From assembly GCA_012064385.1 (NCBI GenBank), contig QRDG01001892.1, positions 248,001-312,000 of the forward strand: a stretch of DNA of 64,000 bases, written 5' to 3'. Numbering within the stretch: position 1 is the first letter of the stretch; each line of letters starts with the position of its first letter. Below the pieces are notes generated by a model. The model was not told where the DNA came from. It searched no databases and worked only from the letters and a program-made list of their open reading frames with translations. This stretch comes from Puccinellia tenuiflora. Taxonomy: Eukaryota; Streptophyta; Magnoliopsida; Poales; Poaceae. The position numbers and the translations under genes are program-made. Below are positions 24,930 to 35,065 of this stretch, in pieces.

Positions 24930-25120
24930 TCCACCATCACCATCACACATATGCATTCACCACCACCACACATACCACCACCACCATCACACACATCCAC
25001 CACCACCATCACACATATGCATTCACCACCACCACACATACCACCACCACCATCACACACATCCACTACCAACATCAGACATGCATTCACCACCATGCAT
25101 CACACACATCCACCACCAAC
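24930..25120. repeat. CAC-rich tandem repeat
   Basis: A ~65 bp unit with 'catatgcattcaccaccacc' and 'accaccaccatcacac' is repeated about 2.5 times. Translated, it gives His/Pro runs, which I treat as low complexity and not a gene. It lies just upstream of the CACTA-2 gene start. Confidence 0.8.
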
Positions 25121-25639
25121 ACCATCTCACCTGAAATTGAACAAGCGTCGAGGTCCTTCTCGATCACCACCACACAGCAGCTAGCGCTTAGGACACCTGC
25201 TACACATTCAAGTAACATACTGTGAGTTAATTAAGCAGCCAGCAACTAATATTTAAGCTTGCGTCAATATATTTAAGCATCTTCAAGACAGTTAAAAAGT
25301 ACCAACTTTGGAGGCTTACAAAATTATGAAATCTTGATCCTATTTACAATGTACCTTCATGGATCTATTGCACTACATTATTACATCATGATAAAGCTCA
25401 AAAATAGTTTTTTGAAAATTTCTAGCACCTTAATTCACGTCAGTTTTAAAGGTATGTTTAAACAGTGACCATTTAACACTTAGCAAATTTTTTATCTCCA
25501 ATTTTATCTCCATTTTGCAAATTTGAATATGCTCGATTAGAGAAACAGAATGGAGCTGCAAATTTGAGGACTTAAGCTGACACTAACATGTTCAAAATGT
25601 CTCGGTTTGGGCATTTCCACAAGCACCTAGAGTGCATGT

Positions 25640-25735
25640 TCCATGGAGAGGAGGGAGGAGGAGGAAGATGGCAGGGAGGGAGGAGGGAGGAGGGCGCAGG
25701 GCGAGAGGAGGGAGGAGGAGGGAGGAGGGAGGAAC
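25640..25735 (+). repeat. GGA-rich purine tract
   Basis: This is an almost pure G/A strand with (GGA)n and (GGAGG)n. Long open frames on both strands here and just downstream come from GC-rich low complexity. Confidence 0.75.
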
Positions 25736-26034
25736 CTGCGAGGCCGTCCGGGGCGGGCATCAGGCGTGGACGCGGCGGGCGCGGCGGCGAGTTGCAGAGG
25801 GCGCGCGGCGAGTTGCAGAGGACGGGGACGATCGGAGTATCGGCAGCCGGCGGCGGCGAGTTGGAGGCGGGGATGGGCGCGCGTGTCCTCCGGCGGCCGG
25901 CGGCGGTCGACGGCGAGCGAGTTGGGGTGCGGCGGCGAGTTGTAGAGGGCGGCGTTGCAGAGTGCGCGCGGTGGTGAAACTGCTAAGTGATGGAGAGGCG
26001 CGGGCGGGCCCCACATGTAAGTGGGGGAAAGGAA

Positions 26035-26163
26035 ATTCTGTGGCGCATCCTTGCTGGCATGCGCCACAGAATATTGAGATTCTGTGGCGCACCCCTCGTG
26101 GGTGCGCCACAAAAATGGCATATTCTGTGGCGCATGCCAGCAAGGATGCGCCACAGAATTGTG
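26035..26163. repeat. Internal block of CACTA-2 subterminal-type repeats
   Basis: Five or six 'attctgtggcgca' units in inverted pairs lie about 0.9 kb inside the right-end array. This may mark the end of an ancestral or nested related element. Confidence 0.8.
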
Positions 26164-26204
26164 TGGCCTCATATTTAAAAGAAGCGTTTTGCTGTAATAT
26201 GACA

Positions 26205-26281
26205 CCAGTACACACACAGCCCAGTGGTTTGCTGCACTTTGTAGTTGGGTGACAGCCAGGTTCGAATCCTGACTGTCCCAA
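26205..26281 (+). other. tRNA-like (pol III) A/B-box sequence
   Basis: GGTTCGAATCC at 26259-26269 is a perfect tRNA B box, within a CAGG-TTCGAAT-CCTG T-arm. About 30 bases upstream 'cagcccagtggt' resembles an A box. The 3' part 'gactgtccca' has no matching 5' acceptor strand, so this is not a working tRNA gene. An A/T tract follows. It looks like the head of a tRNA-derived SINE or a tRNA relic inside CACTA-2. Confidence 0.45.
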
Positions 26282-26389
26282 AAAAAATTCTTTTAATTTT
26301 TTTGGTTAAATTTAAATATAGAAAACAAACACATTTGTTATTCTTAAAAAAAAATTGGTTATATTGAAAGAAAGAACATACACACATTT

Positions 26390-26945
26390 TAAAGAAATTA
26401 AAGACGAATATACACACAATTGTTAGTAGACCACACATATTTTATTCATGGTATATATATATATATATTCTTGTCTCTCACACACACATATGGTATATAA
26501 TATATATTAGCTAGAACACACATATTTTAGTAGACCACACATATTTTAATACACAAAAAAGTCTTTAATTTCTTTAAAATGTGTTTGTGTTCTATATTTA
26601 AATTTACACAAATTTTTTTTGGTTAAATTGAAATATAGAACACAAACACATTTGTTATGCTTTAAAAAACATTTTGGTTATATTGAAATAAAAAATTCGT
26701 TTAAATTTTTTTTGGTTTAATTAAATATAGAACACAAACACATTTTAAAGAAATTAAAGACGAATATATACACAATTGTTAGTAGACCACACATATTTAT
26801 TCATGGTATATATCTGTCTCACACGCACACATGCTATATAATATATAGTAGCTAGAACACACATATTTTAGTAGAGCATACATATTTGATACACAAAAAA
26901 AGTCTTTAATTTCTTTAAAATGTGTTTGTGTTCTATATTTAAATT
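26390..26945. repeat. AT-rich internal duplication in CACTA-2
   Basis: About 200 bp at 26390-26600 is repeated at 26740-26945 in the same direction ('gaatatacacacaattgtta', 'agtctttaatttctttaaaa'). A (TA)n tract occurs at 26452-26468. Confidence 0.75.
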
Positions 26946-27345
26946 CGGTGGCGCATAGAGCAGGATGCGCCACAGAAAGTGTCATTTCTGTGGCGCATCT
27001 CTTCCATGCGCCACAGAAATGGCTCACTCAATTTTTTGGGGCGGGGACCACCCATATTTCTGTGGCGCATGGGTCCAGATGCGCCACAGAAACACATATT
27101 TTTGTGGCGCATCCTTCGCCATGCGCCACAGAAAATGTGGAGTAGGCTGCAATCCAGCCGTTGGTTGTGGGGCCCACTAATTATCTGTGGCGCATGGACA
27201 CGGGTGCGCCACAGAATAAGATATTTCAGTGGCGCATCTGTTAGATATGCGCCACAGAAAAGGGAGGATTTCTGTGGCGCACAGCCAACGGTGCGCCACA
27301 GAATATATTCTGTGGCGCACGGCTACTTTAGTGCGCCACAGAATA
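26944..27345. repeat. Right subterminal array of CACTA-2
   Basis: About sixteen 'tctgtggcgca' / 'tgcgccacaga' units lie in inverted pairs, matching the left array at 20119-20360. Confidence 0.88.
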
Positions 27346-27377
27346 TCTATCCACCTATAGCTAGTTTCCTAGTAGTG

Positions 27378-27600
27378 GTGCTTTCATGGCACCACTACCA
27401 TCGCTTGGCTAAGGATTTCATCTCCTTCAGAGGCTAGCATAACTTTGCCACCAAGGCCCAAGCATAGACTTCGTCGGTGATGTCGTGGTGTTCAAACTCC
27501 AGAAAGGCTTTCAAGGTGAAGGTGTTCAACGCTGCCTCCTCTCAGATGTTGTGCGCTTGTTAGACGTCATGACTAGGCGGCGATCTATCTTTAGAATCAA
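27378..27600 (-). pseudogene. Degenerate Gypsy pol fragment (right part)
   Basis: This probably continues the RNase H fragment at 19665-20097 across CACTA-2. Reading is poor, with several stops, so the link rests mainly on position and the GTG target duplication. Confidence 0.3.
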
Positions 27601-27934
27601 GGCCTTGGCCCAGATATAATTAGTAGTGATGTGTCGAAGTGATATTTGTGCCGGTTGTTGAATCAGGGATGTCTACCCCGCATCTTAGTACGGAGGGAGC
27701 ATGGGATGCCCATGATGTAGATATTTCTTAAGCTAGTGATCTCTTCTTAAGTATGTTGTCTCTTGTTGCTAATGTGTTGGCTTGGTTCAGTCGACTACAG
27801 TGAGTGTGTAGCAATAAGGTGGTAACATCATTATATCTGAAAGAGGTGGCGAGAACACCCTCCAATGGACAACAAAACATATGTGATTTTCATCAGTGAG
27901 TGCATGCAACAAAGAACATGAACTAAGTTAGCTC
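27601..27934. other. No gene seen
   Basis: This is unassigned, probably more worn retrotransposon sequence. It ends at the 9 bp target site of the Mutator-like element. Confidence 0.4.
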
Positions 27935-28876
27935 GGGTGTTACTAACGAAAGGTTTCCTTCGCAAAGGGAAAAAACAGAGCACTCCAGCACGCCACGTGG
28001 CGGCCTGACAGATCTGGCGAAATCAAATTGTCTACATCCGCCGAGATCACCCGCGTCGCGTATGCATGAAGCCCGCTGGCCGGGCTGCTGACGAATCCGC
28101 TGTGGCTGGTCCCGACCGCGTATATCCAGGCGCGTGAAGCCATGGCATACGTCCGCCCTCGTACATCCAAGGCTTCTATTCCGCGTGTACTCCTCTGCCC
28201 CCGAAGCCCCCCGCATGTCTGTACATCCGCGCGTATATCGGCGTACATCCGCGTGAACGCGTACATCCACGCGAAAGTACACATATCAGAAAGTATAAAC
28301 CTATACAGGATGTACAACCATGTTGCTAGAGGATGTACACACGTTGCTACAGGATGTACACACACGTTGTTACTAGATGTACACTCATGTTGATACTGGA
28401 TGTACAAAATTTGGAAATGTACAAACTAAAAATGTGCAAAACTGGAAATGTACAACCACGTGCTACCGAATGTACAAAAACTGGAAATGTACAAATTTAG
28501 AGATATACAAACTGGAGATGTACAAAATCTGAAAATGTACAACCACGTGCTACCGGATATACAACCACGTGCTACCGAATATACAAAAAAAAGTTTGTCG
28601 AAACCTATCAACATAGAATCTAGTTTTGAAGATCTCGACGCGAGTAGATCAAAAGTAAAAACGGTTCGTAATTTGGATCAACGGTTCTCAAGATATTTCA
28701 TTTTAAAGTTTCGGTTTTCCAAAAAAAGAAAAAGCGAAGCGCAACTATAGAGCAACACATGTCAAGCACGGAGAGGAGGATGATGCGCGCGACGAACGAG
28801 AGGCCGACACGTGTCGACACGACCGTGCGCGCGGGTTTCCTTCGCGAAGCGAACTTTTTTTTTTTTAGTGAATTCG
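27935..28876. mobile_element. Mutator-like (MULE) non-autonomous element, 9 bp TSD
   Basis: AGTTAGCTC flanks the element on both sides (27926-27934 and 28877-28885), the 9 bp duplication typical of Mutator elements. The ends are imperfect inverted repeats of ~35 bp: the left has TTACTAACG then TTTCCTTCGCAAAGG, and the right complement has TTCACTAAA then TTCGCTTCGCGAAGG. No transposase is present. The interior holds a TGTACA-rich repeat block and a GC-rich right flank. Confidence 0.65.
28290..28585. repeat. Degenerate tandem repeat rich in TGTACA
   Basis: About fifteen irregular units of 'ggatgtacaaccacgttgct' or 'actggaaatgtacaa' lie inside the Mutator-like element. Spacing varies from about 15 to 25 bases. 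Confidence 0.75.
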
Positions 28877-28885
28877 AGTTAGCTC

Positions 28886-29544
28886 TCATGCAATACGGGC
28901 AACCAGACATGTTGCAAAACGTGAACCTAAGCCTGCATATTCCCAGTTAGGCCCATGAAAGCCTTGTTGCCGAAAAGCATGCAATCGATGCAAGTAACCA
29001 AACAGGCCCATGGAAGACTCTGTATTTTTATTTTTTTGAACTCAAAAGACTCTGTATTGAGCTTCCCGTAGGGGCCAGTCACTAGTTGATGTCACATATC
29101 ACAAAGCACTTGACAAAATCGCTGGCATGACTATGAACCTTATTATCTTGTATACGTGGAGGTGGAAAACAAAGATAAATAACTATGCGAATTATGAATC
29201 GTGTTTGTTTTCATGGAAAAACACTGACACGAGCTGTATTGGGGCGTTACATGCCGATCTAATCTGATTCCACAGCTCCAGAATGAAGCATCCGTACCTG
29301 CTGCCTGCGTCTGCCCAAGCTAGCATTCAGACAGTACATGTTAGCAACAGTTCCTAGATGGAACAACCGATGACAGAGTGATAGACCCTCTACAGATTTT
29401 AGAAAACAAATATATTTTGCATCACAGAGAATATACATCAGTACATGCTGCCGTTCAACCGTCTTCACACGCCAAGAAACTACCCTACGATACACAAAAT
29501 GCACACACGCTTATACATTGCTCGAGCCTCCCTCCTAACCGCTG
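28886..29544. other. 3' flank of the glycosylase gene
   Basis: No further gene is seen. It should contain the 3' UTR and poly(A) signals of the minus-strand gene ending at 29545, but I cannot place these with confidence. Confidence 0.4.
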
Positions 29545-32500
29545 CTACGAGATGCTGAGTTCATCCATCGTTCTGGACAGCTCGATATCAGCAGCTAGTC
29601 CGTTGGCTCCATTCGTCTTCTGTTCCGTGGTGTGATTGCTAACACTTGAATCTGCTTCAGTGGAGGATTCTGTAAGCTTAGCACCGGCTGCAGCTGTGGC
29701 GCATTCAGCAAACCGGTAGCAGGAGACGAGGTGGTCGTTCGTCATGCCGGAGACTTGCATGAAGGTGTACACGACTGTCGGGCCTACGCTACGGAAACCC
29801 CTTCGGACCAAATCTTTGCTTATCGCGTCTGCTTTAGATGTCTTGACAGGGACCTGGCGGGGATACCTGAATGTGCTCAAAATGGGTCTGTGGTTCACAA
29901 AGCTCCAACAGTACTTATCAAATGACCCAAACTCATCTATAACCTGCAACGGTAAGAACATGGTGATGAGAAAACACATAAGAATGTCTTGGGGCCAAGG
30001 TCATGTGCAGCTTTTTTTTCAGTAAAACTGGTGCAGGAAGCTGAATCCAGAATGTCTGTATGAAAGGTTTTGTTTTGATACGGAGTAAAAAAAAAACAAC
30101 TTTGGTACACTTAAGTACAGCCATATCACATTTCACTTGGTCTAATCCAAAAGCAGCTCTTGGATTCAACAATCCAGTGACATTACCGTGACATAACATT
30201 ATTATGAGTAAAGGGGCTGGCTAACCTTCAGTATTTGCCGTGCATTCTCAATAACACCGCGAAGTTTCTGTTCAGATAACAAGGAGCTGCTAGGACTTCC
30301 TGGTGCAATTATCTTCCTCTCGCTTAATTTAGAGACCAATGCTGGGTCAAAATCCATGAAAACCTCCCTGTAAAGCAGACTTGAAGATGTTACCAGGGTC
30401 GTCAAATGTCAATATTGAAGATCCAAGCACATCAAAAGTATAAAGAACTACCTAAATGTAGATCTCTTGTTCAAAATGGCTGGCCATGTAAGTTCAGCTA
30501 ATGAACCTGAGAGCACCAGCAACTCAAACAACTTCCTGTAAGTTAGCAGTTCATAAGACATTGTTTGAAGAAACATAGACAGTACATTTCACAAAGAGTG
30601 CCACATGCATATACAAACTAGTAAGCTTTAGCAAGGTTCATGTTTGCATACTTGTCATCATGAACTGGGACTCCCCATTCTTCATCATGAAATGCAACAT
30701 AACATGGATCTGCACTTGTAAGCGAATATGATTAAATTGTGATCACACTCAAGATAACAAACAGATTTTGAAAGGTAAGAATGCAGCATCGATTAGACGA
30801 AGCAAATGATACACCAACCGGCAATGAGATAGGACAACTTTTACATACAATGGATTCTCAAAATAAACAACAGATTACTGGTACAAGCAGCTTGATCTCC
30901 ATGCACACAATTTGCACTTTAAATTAAAATAAGAAAAAGGGAGGACATCCAGGTATGTGAAAAGCACTAACAAATGCAAATATTTAGGATGGTCCTGCAC
31001 TAGATTTCAGTTGCAGCTTTGGACTTTGCACTATCACTGTTAAAGGTATGACTCACATGACAACATATTTTACAAGGCCCTTAGCAATGAAAATAACATT
31101 ATTGGGGCAAAACGAGGCAGGAAAGAAAAGGACTCAGTCCTGTCTACTTTAATATCAAGTGTATGAACAGGCAAGATGTGAAAAATGATTTCTCGAACTT
31201 ACATTCCAATTTTTGAGATCTGTAAGATTCTACTACTAGTAACTTCTTCAAATTAGTTTACAGGTTCGTAAAGGTCTCAATGATTATCAACCATATTTGC
31301 GGTTAGCGAAATTTGCTGAATTAGAGCAACCCCAGCCGTTGGTGCCCCCCAGGGCGTTTTGCCGGCGCAAGGCTTGGGGTGGCGCCGGCGGAGATTTGAT
31401 CCCTGGGGGCAGCCTGTTTTCCAGCCGTGTCCCCACCCAAGAAGAGGTGTCAACGATTTTGCATGCAACCCAGGCGCCGGCATAGGTGCGGGGTGGTTGG
31501 TGGAGGAGGGGAGAGGAGGAGAGAGAGGGTGGGGAGATAAAATAAAAGAGGAGAGAGAGGGTTGCATGCAAAAGATTCCCCCGGCGGACCAGGCAGTTGG
31601 ACGCGTGGGGAGCTGCGATTGGCCTTTTCATTCGCCGGCGCCCCCAGGGCAAACCCAGCAGGCTGGGTTCGGCGTGGGTTCCCCGGCGTATTTTTTTGAC
31701 TAATCCGGCGAAAATTGGGATCGTGGGGGCACGGCTGGGAAGATTTTCATCCGCCGGCGTATAAAAAGTGGTAAAAAGTGCTCCTGGGGGAGCTCCTGGG
31801 GGAACGGCTGGAGTTGCTCTTAGACTCTGTGTATCACTATTGGTAAACAACAGAAGTAGCCCATGTGCAGCACTGTGTAATAGAATGCCAGCCATTATCA
31901 CTGCCATTATACTCAAAATTCACGGGCATTCAACTGCAATCTTCTTTGGATAGGTCACACAAATAGCCACACACAAACACGAAACAGTCCCTAGCTTGCT
32001 AAGAAGATACCTTCCAATTTCTCATTTGCACCTACTTTGTTCAATAAGATCAACAGTAGGTCTATATGTAGCATGGAAGATATAGCTCCTACATGTTCTC
32101 GAAAAAGAATGCTAGTCCGACAAACATTGTTTCACATTTGTAAGATAACGGTCATGCTTTCATGGTACATGATCTTACAGAATATCCATGCATATGTTGT
32201 TTCAGCAAGTAGAAGCAGAAAATACCCTTCATTAAATCACCAATGTGTGAAGCTTTTCCAGAGTAAAATTCTGGTGTGGTTAAAACAACCATGGCATGAT
32301 TCTACACTTTCCTAGTCGCATCTAGTAATACCTATTTTTTGCATACAAAATCACACCAAATCCATTTGACACATTCAAGTAAACAAGAAGTCTGGTGTGA
32401 AGAATGGTAGGCTTTTAGCAATAATAGCTCCTTCTTGTGATGCAGGTTACTAGCTACTTAATCATACAATCTCTTAGTCATTGTGACTTTAAGTATCTAA

Positions 32501-33249
32501 CACACATAAATAGCATCTCTTCATAACATTTGGAATCCTAAAGATCACAATTATGAATGATATACTTCTGGCCCCGGTTCGCGTCATTTAGGATCTAGCA
32601 TTTTGAAATCAAGAAAAATGGACCTCTGAATTTCAGATCTGATGCAGATTGTATCTTCTTCCTACAACAGAGCACTACTGCGGTACTAAAAACAGTTGCG
32701 CTAGACGAATCACAGGTTTATAAGTTCAAAAGAGCAGTGGCTGAAGAAGATGCAAGCAACGGAAGAGGACGCACCAGTAGTAGCTGTCACCCACGCGCAC
32801 CTCCTCTTGAGACCAGAAGCGTAATTCGGAGAAGCCGACCCAGCCTCCCTCTCAAGCATGGCAGCAAGCTTCTGATCAGTGTGGGAGACCGTCTTCTTCT
32901 TCCTCGGCCCAAACACGGGCCTCCCGATCCGCCCCGTGGACGCCCGGCTGCAGAAGGAGTCCGTCGACGCGTCCGAAGAGCACGACGCGTCGAGGGAGAA
33001 CCCCGAGCGCAGCAGCAGCTCCTGCCGGCGCATCCCCGCCGGCACGCTGAGCGACGGCAGCAATGTAGGCACGGCAGCCGGCTTCTTCTCCTCCGGCGTC
33101 GCTGCTGCCGCATCCCTCCCAGGCCTCGGCGACGCCTTCCGGCCACGGGTAGCAGACACGGACCTCGTCCTGCTCCCCGCGGATCTCGGCTCCGAGTCTC
33201 CGCCGCCGGACGCCGGCGACAGCCGGCCCCTCGCGCTGGACCCGGACAT
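29545..33249 (-). CDS. DNA-3-methyladenine glycosylase I family protein (5 exons, 385 aa)
   Basis: Exons are 33249-32775, 30709-30652, 30535-30452, 30367-30226 and 29943-29545. All introns are GT-AG and the 1158 nt join keeps frame to TAG. I chose the ATG at 33249 (MSGSSARG); an in-frame GTG lies six codons upstream. Residues 1-150 are Ser/Arg/Pro-rich, probably disordered, with basic patches fitting nuclear import. Residues ~151-335 form the glycosylase domain (RRCAWV, HDEEWGVP, TNDHLVSC). The four zinc ligands known from E. coli TAG are present as C151, H166, H324 and C328. The position of E. coli Glu38 is Ser187, which I believe is common in plant members. The family removes 3-methyladenine from alkylated DNA in base excision repair. 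Intron 1 is 2.1 kb and holds a MITE. The gene looks intact. Confidence 0.93.
31324..31819. mobile_element. PIF/Harbinger-type MITE in intron 1 of the glycosylase gene
   Basis: The left end is GAGCAACCCCAGCCGTT and the right end, reverse-complemented, is GAGCAACTCCAGCCGTT. TTA lies on both sides (31321-31323 and 31820-31822), the usual Harbinger target. It is 496 bp, GC-rich and non-coding. Confidence 0.75.
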
Positions 33250-33800
33250 TGCGACCAAATTCTCCACAAAACCCTTCCCTCCCCACCTTCACAGGCTTAG
33301 CAGGAGACCAAATCGAGGAGGCGCCGCTCGGGGAACACCAAACCAAGCACCAGACCGCGGACACCACGCCGCATTCCAGACGACCCCAGCTCCCTCTCTC
33401 CGCAAATCCGCGAGCAAAACCCTAGCAATCGACGCCGAGCCACAGCGGCATTGCGGGCAGCGAGCTCGGAGGCGTCGATCTAAGCCCCCAGAAACGCCCG
33501 GACCTCCCCGCGGCGAGCTCTCGGAGACGAGAACCAGAGCTCAATCGCAGAATCTCGCGAACATCGGTGGCAGAGGCGAGGAAACAGCTCCCGCGAGGCC
33601 CGATTCGGGTGTCACCCGAGCAGCGAGCTGGGAGTCCTGGCGACGGCGACGCGGCGCGCGAGCAGGCGAGTGGGAACCCTAGCTAGGAGGAGCACTGGAC
33701 TGGAGGAGGCGGAGGCGGAGGCGGAGGCGGGGGGAGGTGGAGATGGGAGTGAGGTGTCCCGGTCCGGACCAGGCAGCAGCAGCAGCTCGAAATTTACTGC
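33250..33800 (-). promoter_or_regulatory. GC-rich 5' UTR/promoter region of the glycosylase gene
   Basis: This CpG-rich stretch lies directly upstream of the start codon, typical of a grass housekeeping gene 5' end. It contains a (GGAGGC)n hexamer run at about 33702-33733. No TATA box stands out. Open frames on the plus strand here are by-products of high GC. Confidence 0.5.
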
Positions 33801-34536
33801 CGCTGGTATTGGTTGGTGGTGGGTGCTTGGTGTTTAGCGGTAGAGTAGATTTGGGTTAGCGTAGCGAGGCGTGTGTTTTGGTCCTGGGGCTTCCTCCTCC
33901 CGTGTGCGCGTTACGGTTTGGACTTCGGAGAACACGAGACGAGGGAGGGCAGGAGGAGATCTTGGAGTGAAAAATGGGTCTGGCAACTTGAAGATATAGA
34001 TATTGCTGGCTTCGAGAGATGCTGTGAAGTTGGTAGTGGCAACTTCAAGTTTACTTTTAGCCCGTGGCAACTTGAAGCTTACTGTGATTTGCCTCCCTTG
34101 CTTCGAGAGATGCCTCAGTGCTTGCTCGTCGGACACGATAGAGTATTCGGTGTTTTTCGTGCGGACTTGCTTCGTGGCCAGGCCTTCTCTAACGCGGCAA
34201 CTTATTTGGTCTGTTCGCATTTATTTTTATCCGTATAAATAGAAATCAATACCCAACGTGTCGATGTAAATGAATATGGGTTTGTTCTTTAGTCCGTTCC
34301 GCGATTGGTCAGATATATTTACGGCCCAATTCTGGGTCAGGTTTTCGTCCTCACGAACAGGAGACAGAGCGTCGGCGCGTCCACCCAGCTTCGGCCCCGA
34401 TCCTGCTTGGCAGTGACACAAATCGCCTACGGTCCTTTTTTTTATCCACTCGTGTTGGAGACCGGCCAGTCCTCATCCCCACTGCACTGCCCCATGTGCT
34501 CCCCGCCGTCGGCAACAAACCCTAGCCCCGCTTGTA
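33801..34536. other. No gene seen
   Basis: A plus-strand open stretch (33873-34238) repeats 'ggcaacttgaag' and 'cttcgagagatgc' motifs and has no recognisable domain. I see no other structure. Confidence 0.4.
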
Positions 34537-35065
34537 ATGTCGCCCTTCAAGTGGACCAGCAAGGGGAAGCACGACGACGAGGCAGGCTCATCGTCGGGCC
34601 CCGTTCCAATTGGCTTCACCGGCAACGAATAAACTGCGCACCAGGCACCGCCCGTATCTCTCTGCCATCTGCCGCCAGCGGTACTGGGACAACGTCGTCC
34701 TAGTGCCCTGGAGCGACGTCCATCTATCGGACCATTGGCACCTGAATTCGGAAAGGATTGCGGTGTCGTCCGTCCTGTCGAGTGGCCGAGCTCGGGAGCG
34801 AGAGATCCAAGTGCGGCGGTCCCAGCTCCTGAAGAACCTCGTCGACCACCTGGCGTTCGCTATCAACAGTCCCTACTAGGACACATGGCTCGTCGACGAG
34901 CACAATGCTCGATGTCGGGCCTAGGCCCAGCTTCCGCCTCTCCGATGCGGTCGTGCTCCGCCGCCACCTCCCCCCCTCGTCTCGCGCAGGTCCTGGAGGA
35001 GTCCAAGTGCACCGTCGTCGAGGACAAGATGCGTTGATGAGACAGCCTCGCGGAGATGCTCCACC

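Larger units (their letters stand above)
20098..27377. mobile_element. CACTA DNA transposon (CACTA-2), TSD GTG
   Basis: The left end is CACTACTAGGGAA at 20098. The right end at 27377 reads, reverse-complemented, CACTACTAGGAAA. GTG flanks both sides (20095-20097 and 27378-27380). Arrays of TTCTGTGGCGCA palindromic units lie inside both ends. At 7280 bp it holds one minus-strand gene of the TNP1/Ulp1 type but no TNP2 transposase, so movement would need a partner element. Confidence 0.93.

Noticed and set aside
24748..25184. His- and Pro-rich open frames
   Set aside because: They are translations of a CAC-rich tandem repeat.
25588..26281. Several overlapping open frames of 100-206 codons
   Set aside because: They come from GGA/CGG-rich low complexity and CACTA palindromes, with no domain on either strand.
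26205..26281. Functional tRNA gene
   Set aside because: The B box and T-arm are good, but there is no pairing acceptor stem or clear anticodon arm.
20119..27345. Regularly spaced 'tctgtggcgca' units looking like a repeat-spacer array
   Set aside because: Units are in inverted pairs at both ends of a CACTA element with a GTG target duplication. They are transposon subterminal repeats, not CRISPR.
32737..33682. Long plus-strand open frames opposite exon 1 of the glycosylase gene
   Set aside because: They are shadows of GC-rich coding and leader sequence. The minus-strand exon has splice sites and a conserved domain.
33873..34238. 121-codon plus-strand open frame
   Set aside because: Contains internally repeated 'ggcaacttgaag' text and no recognisable domain.
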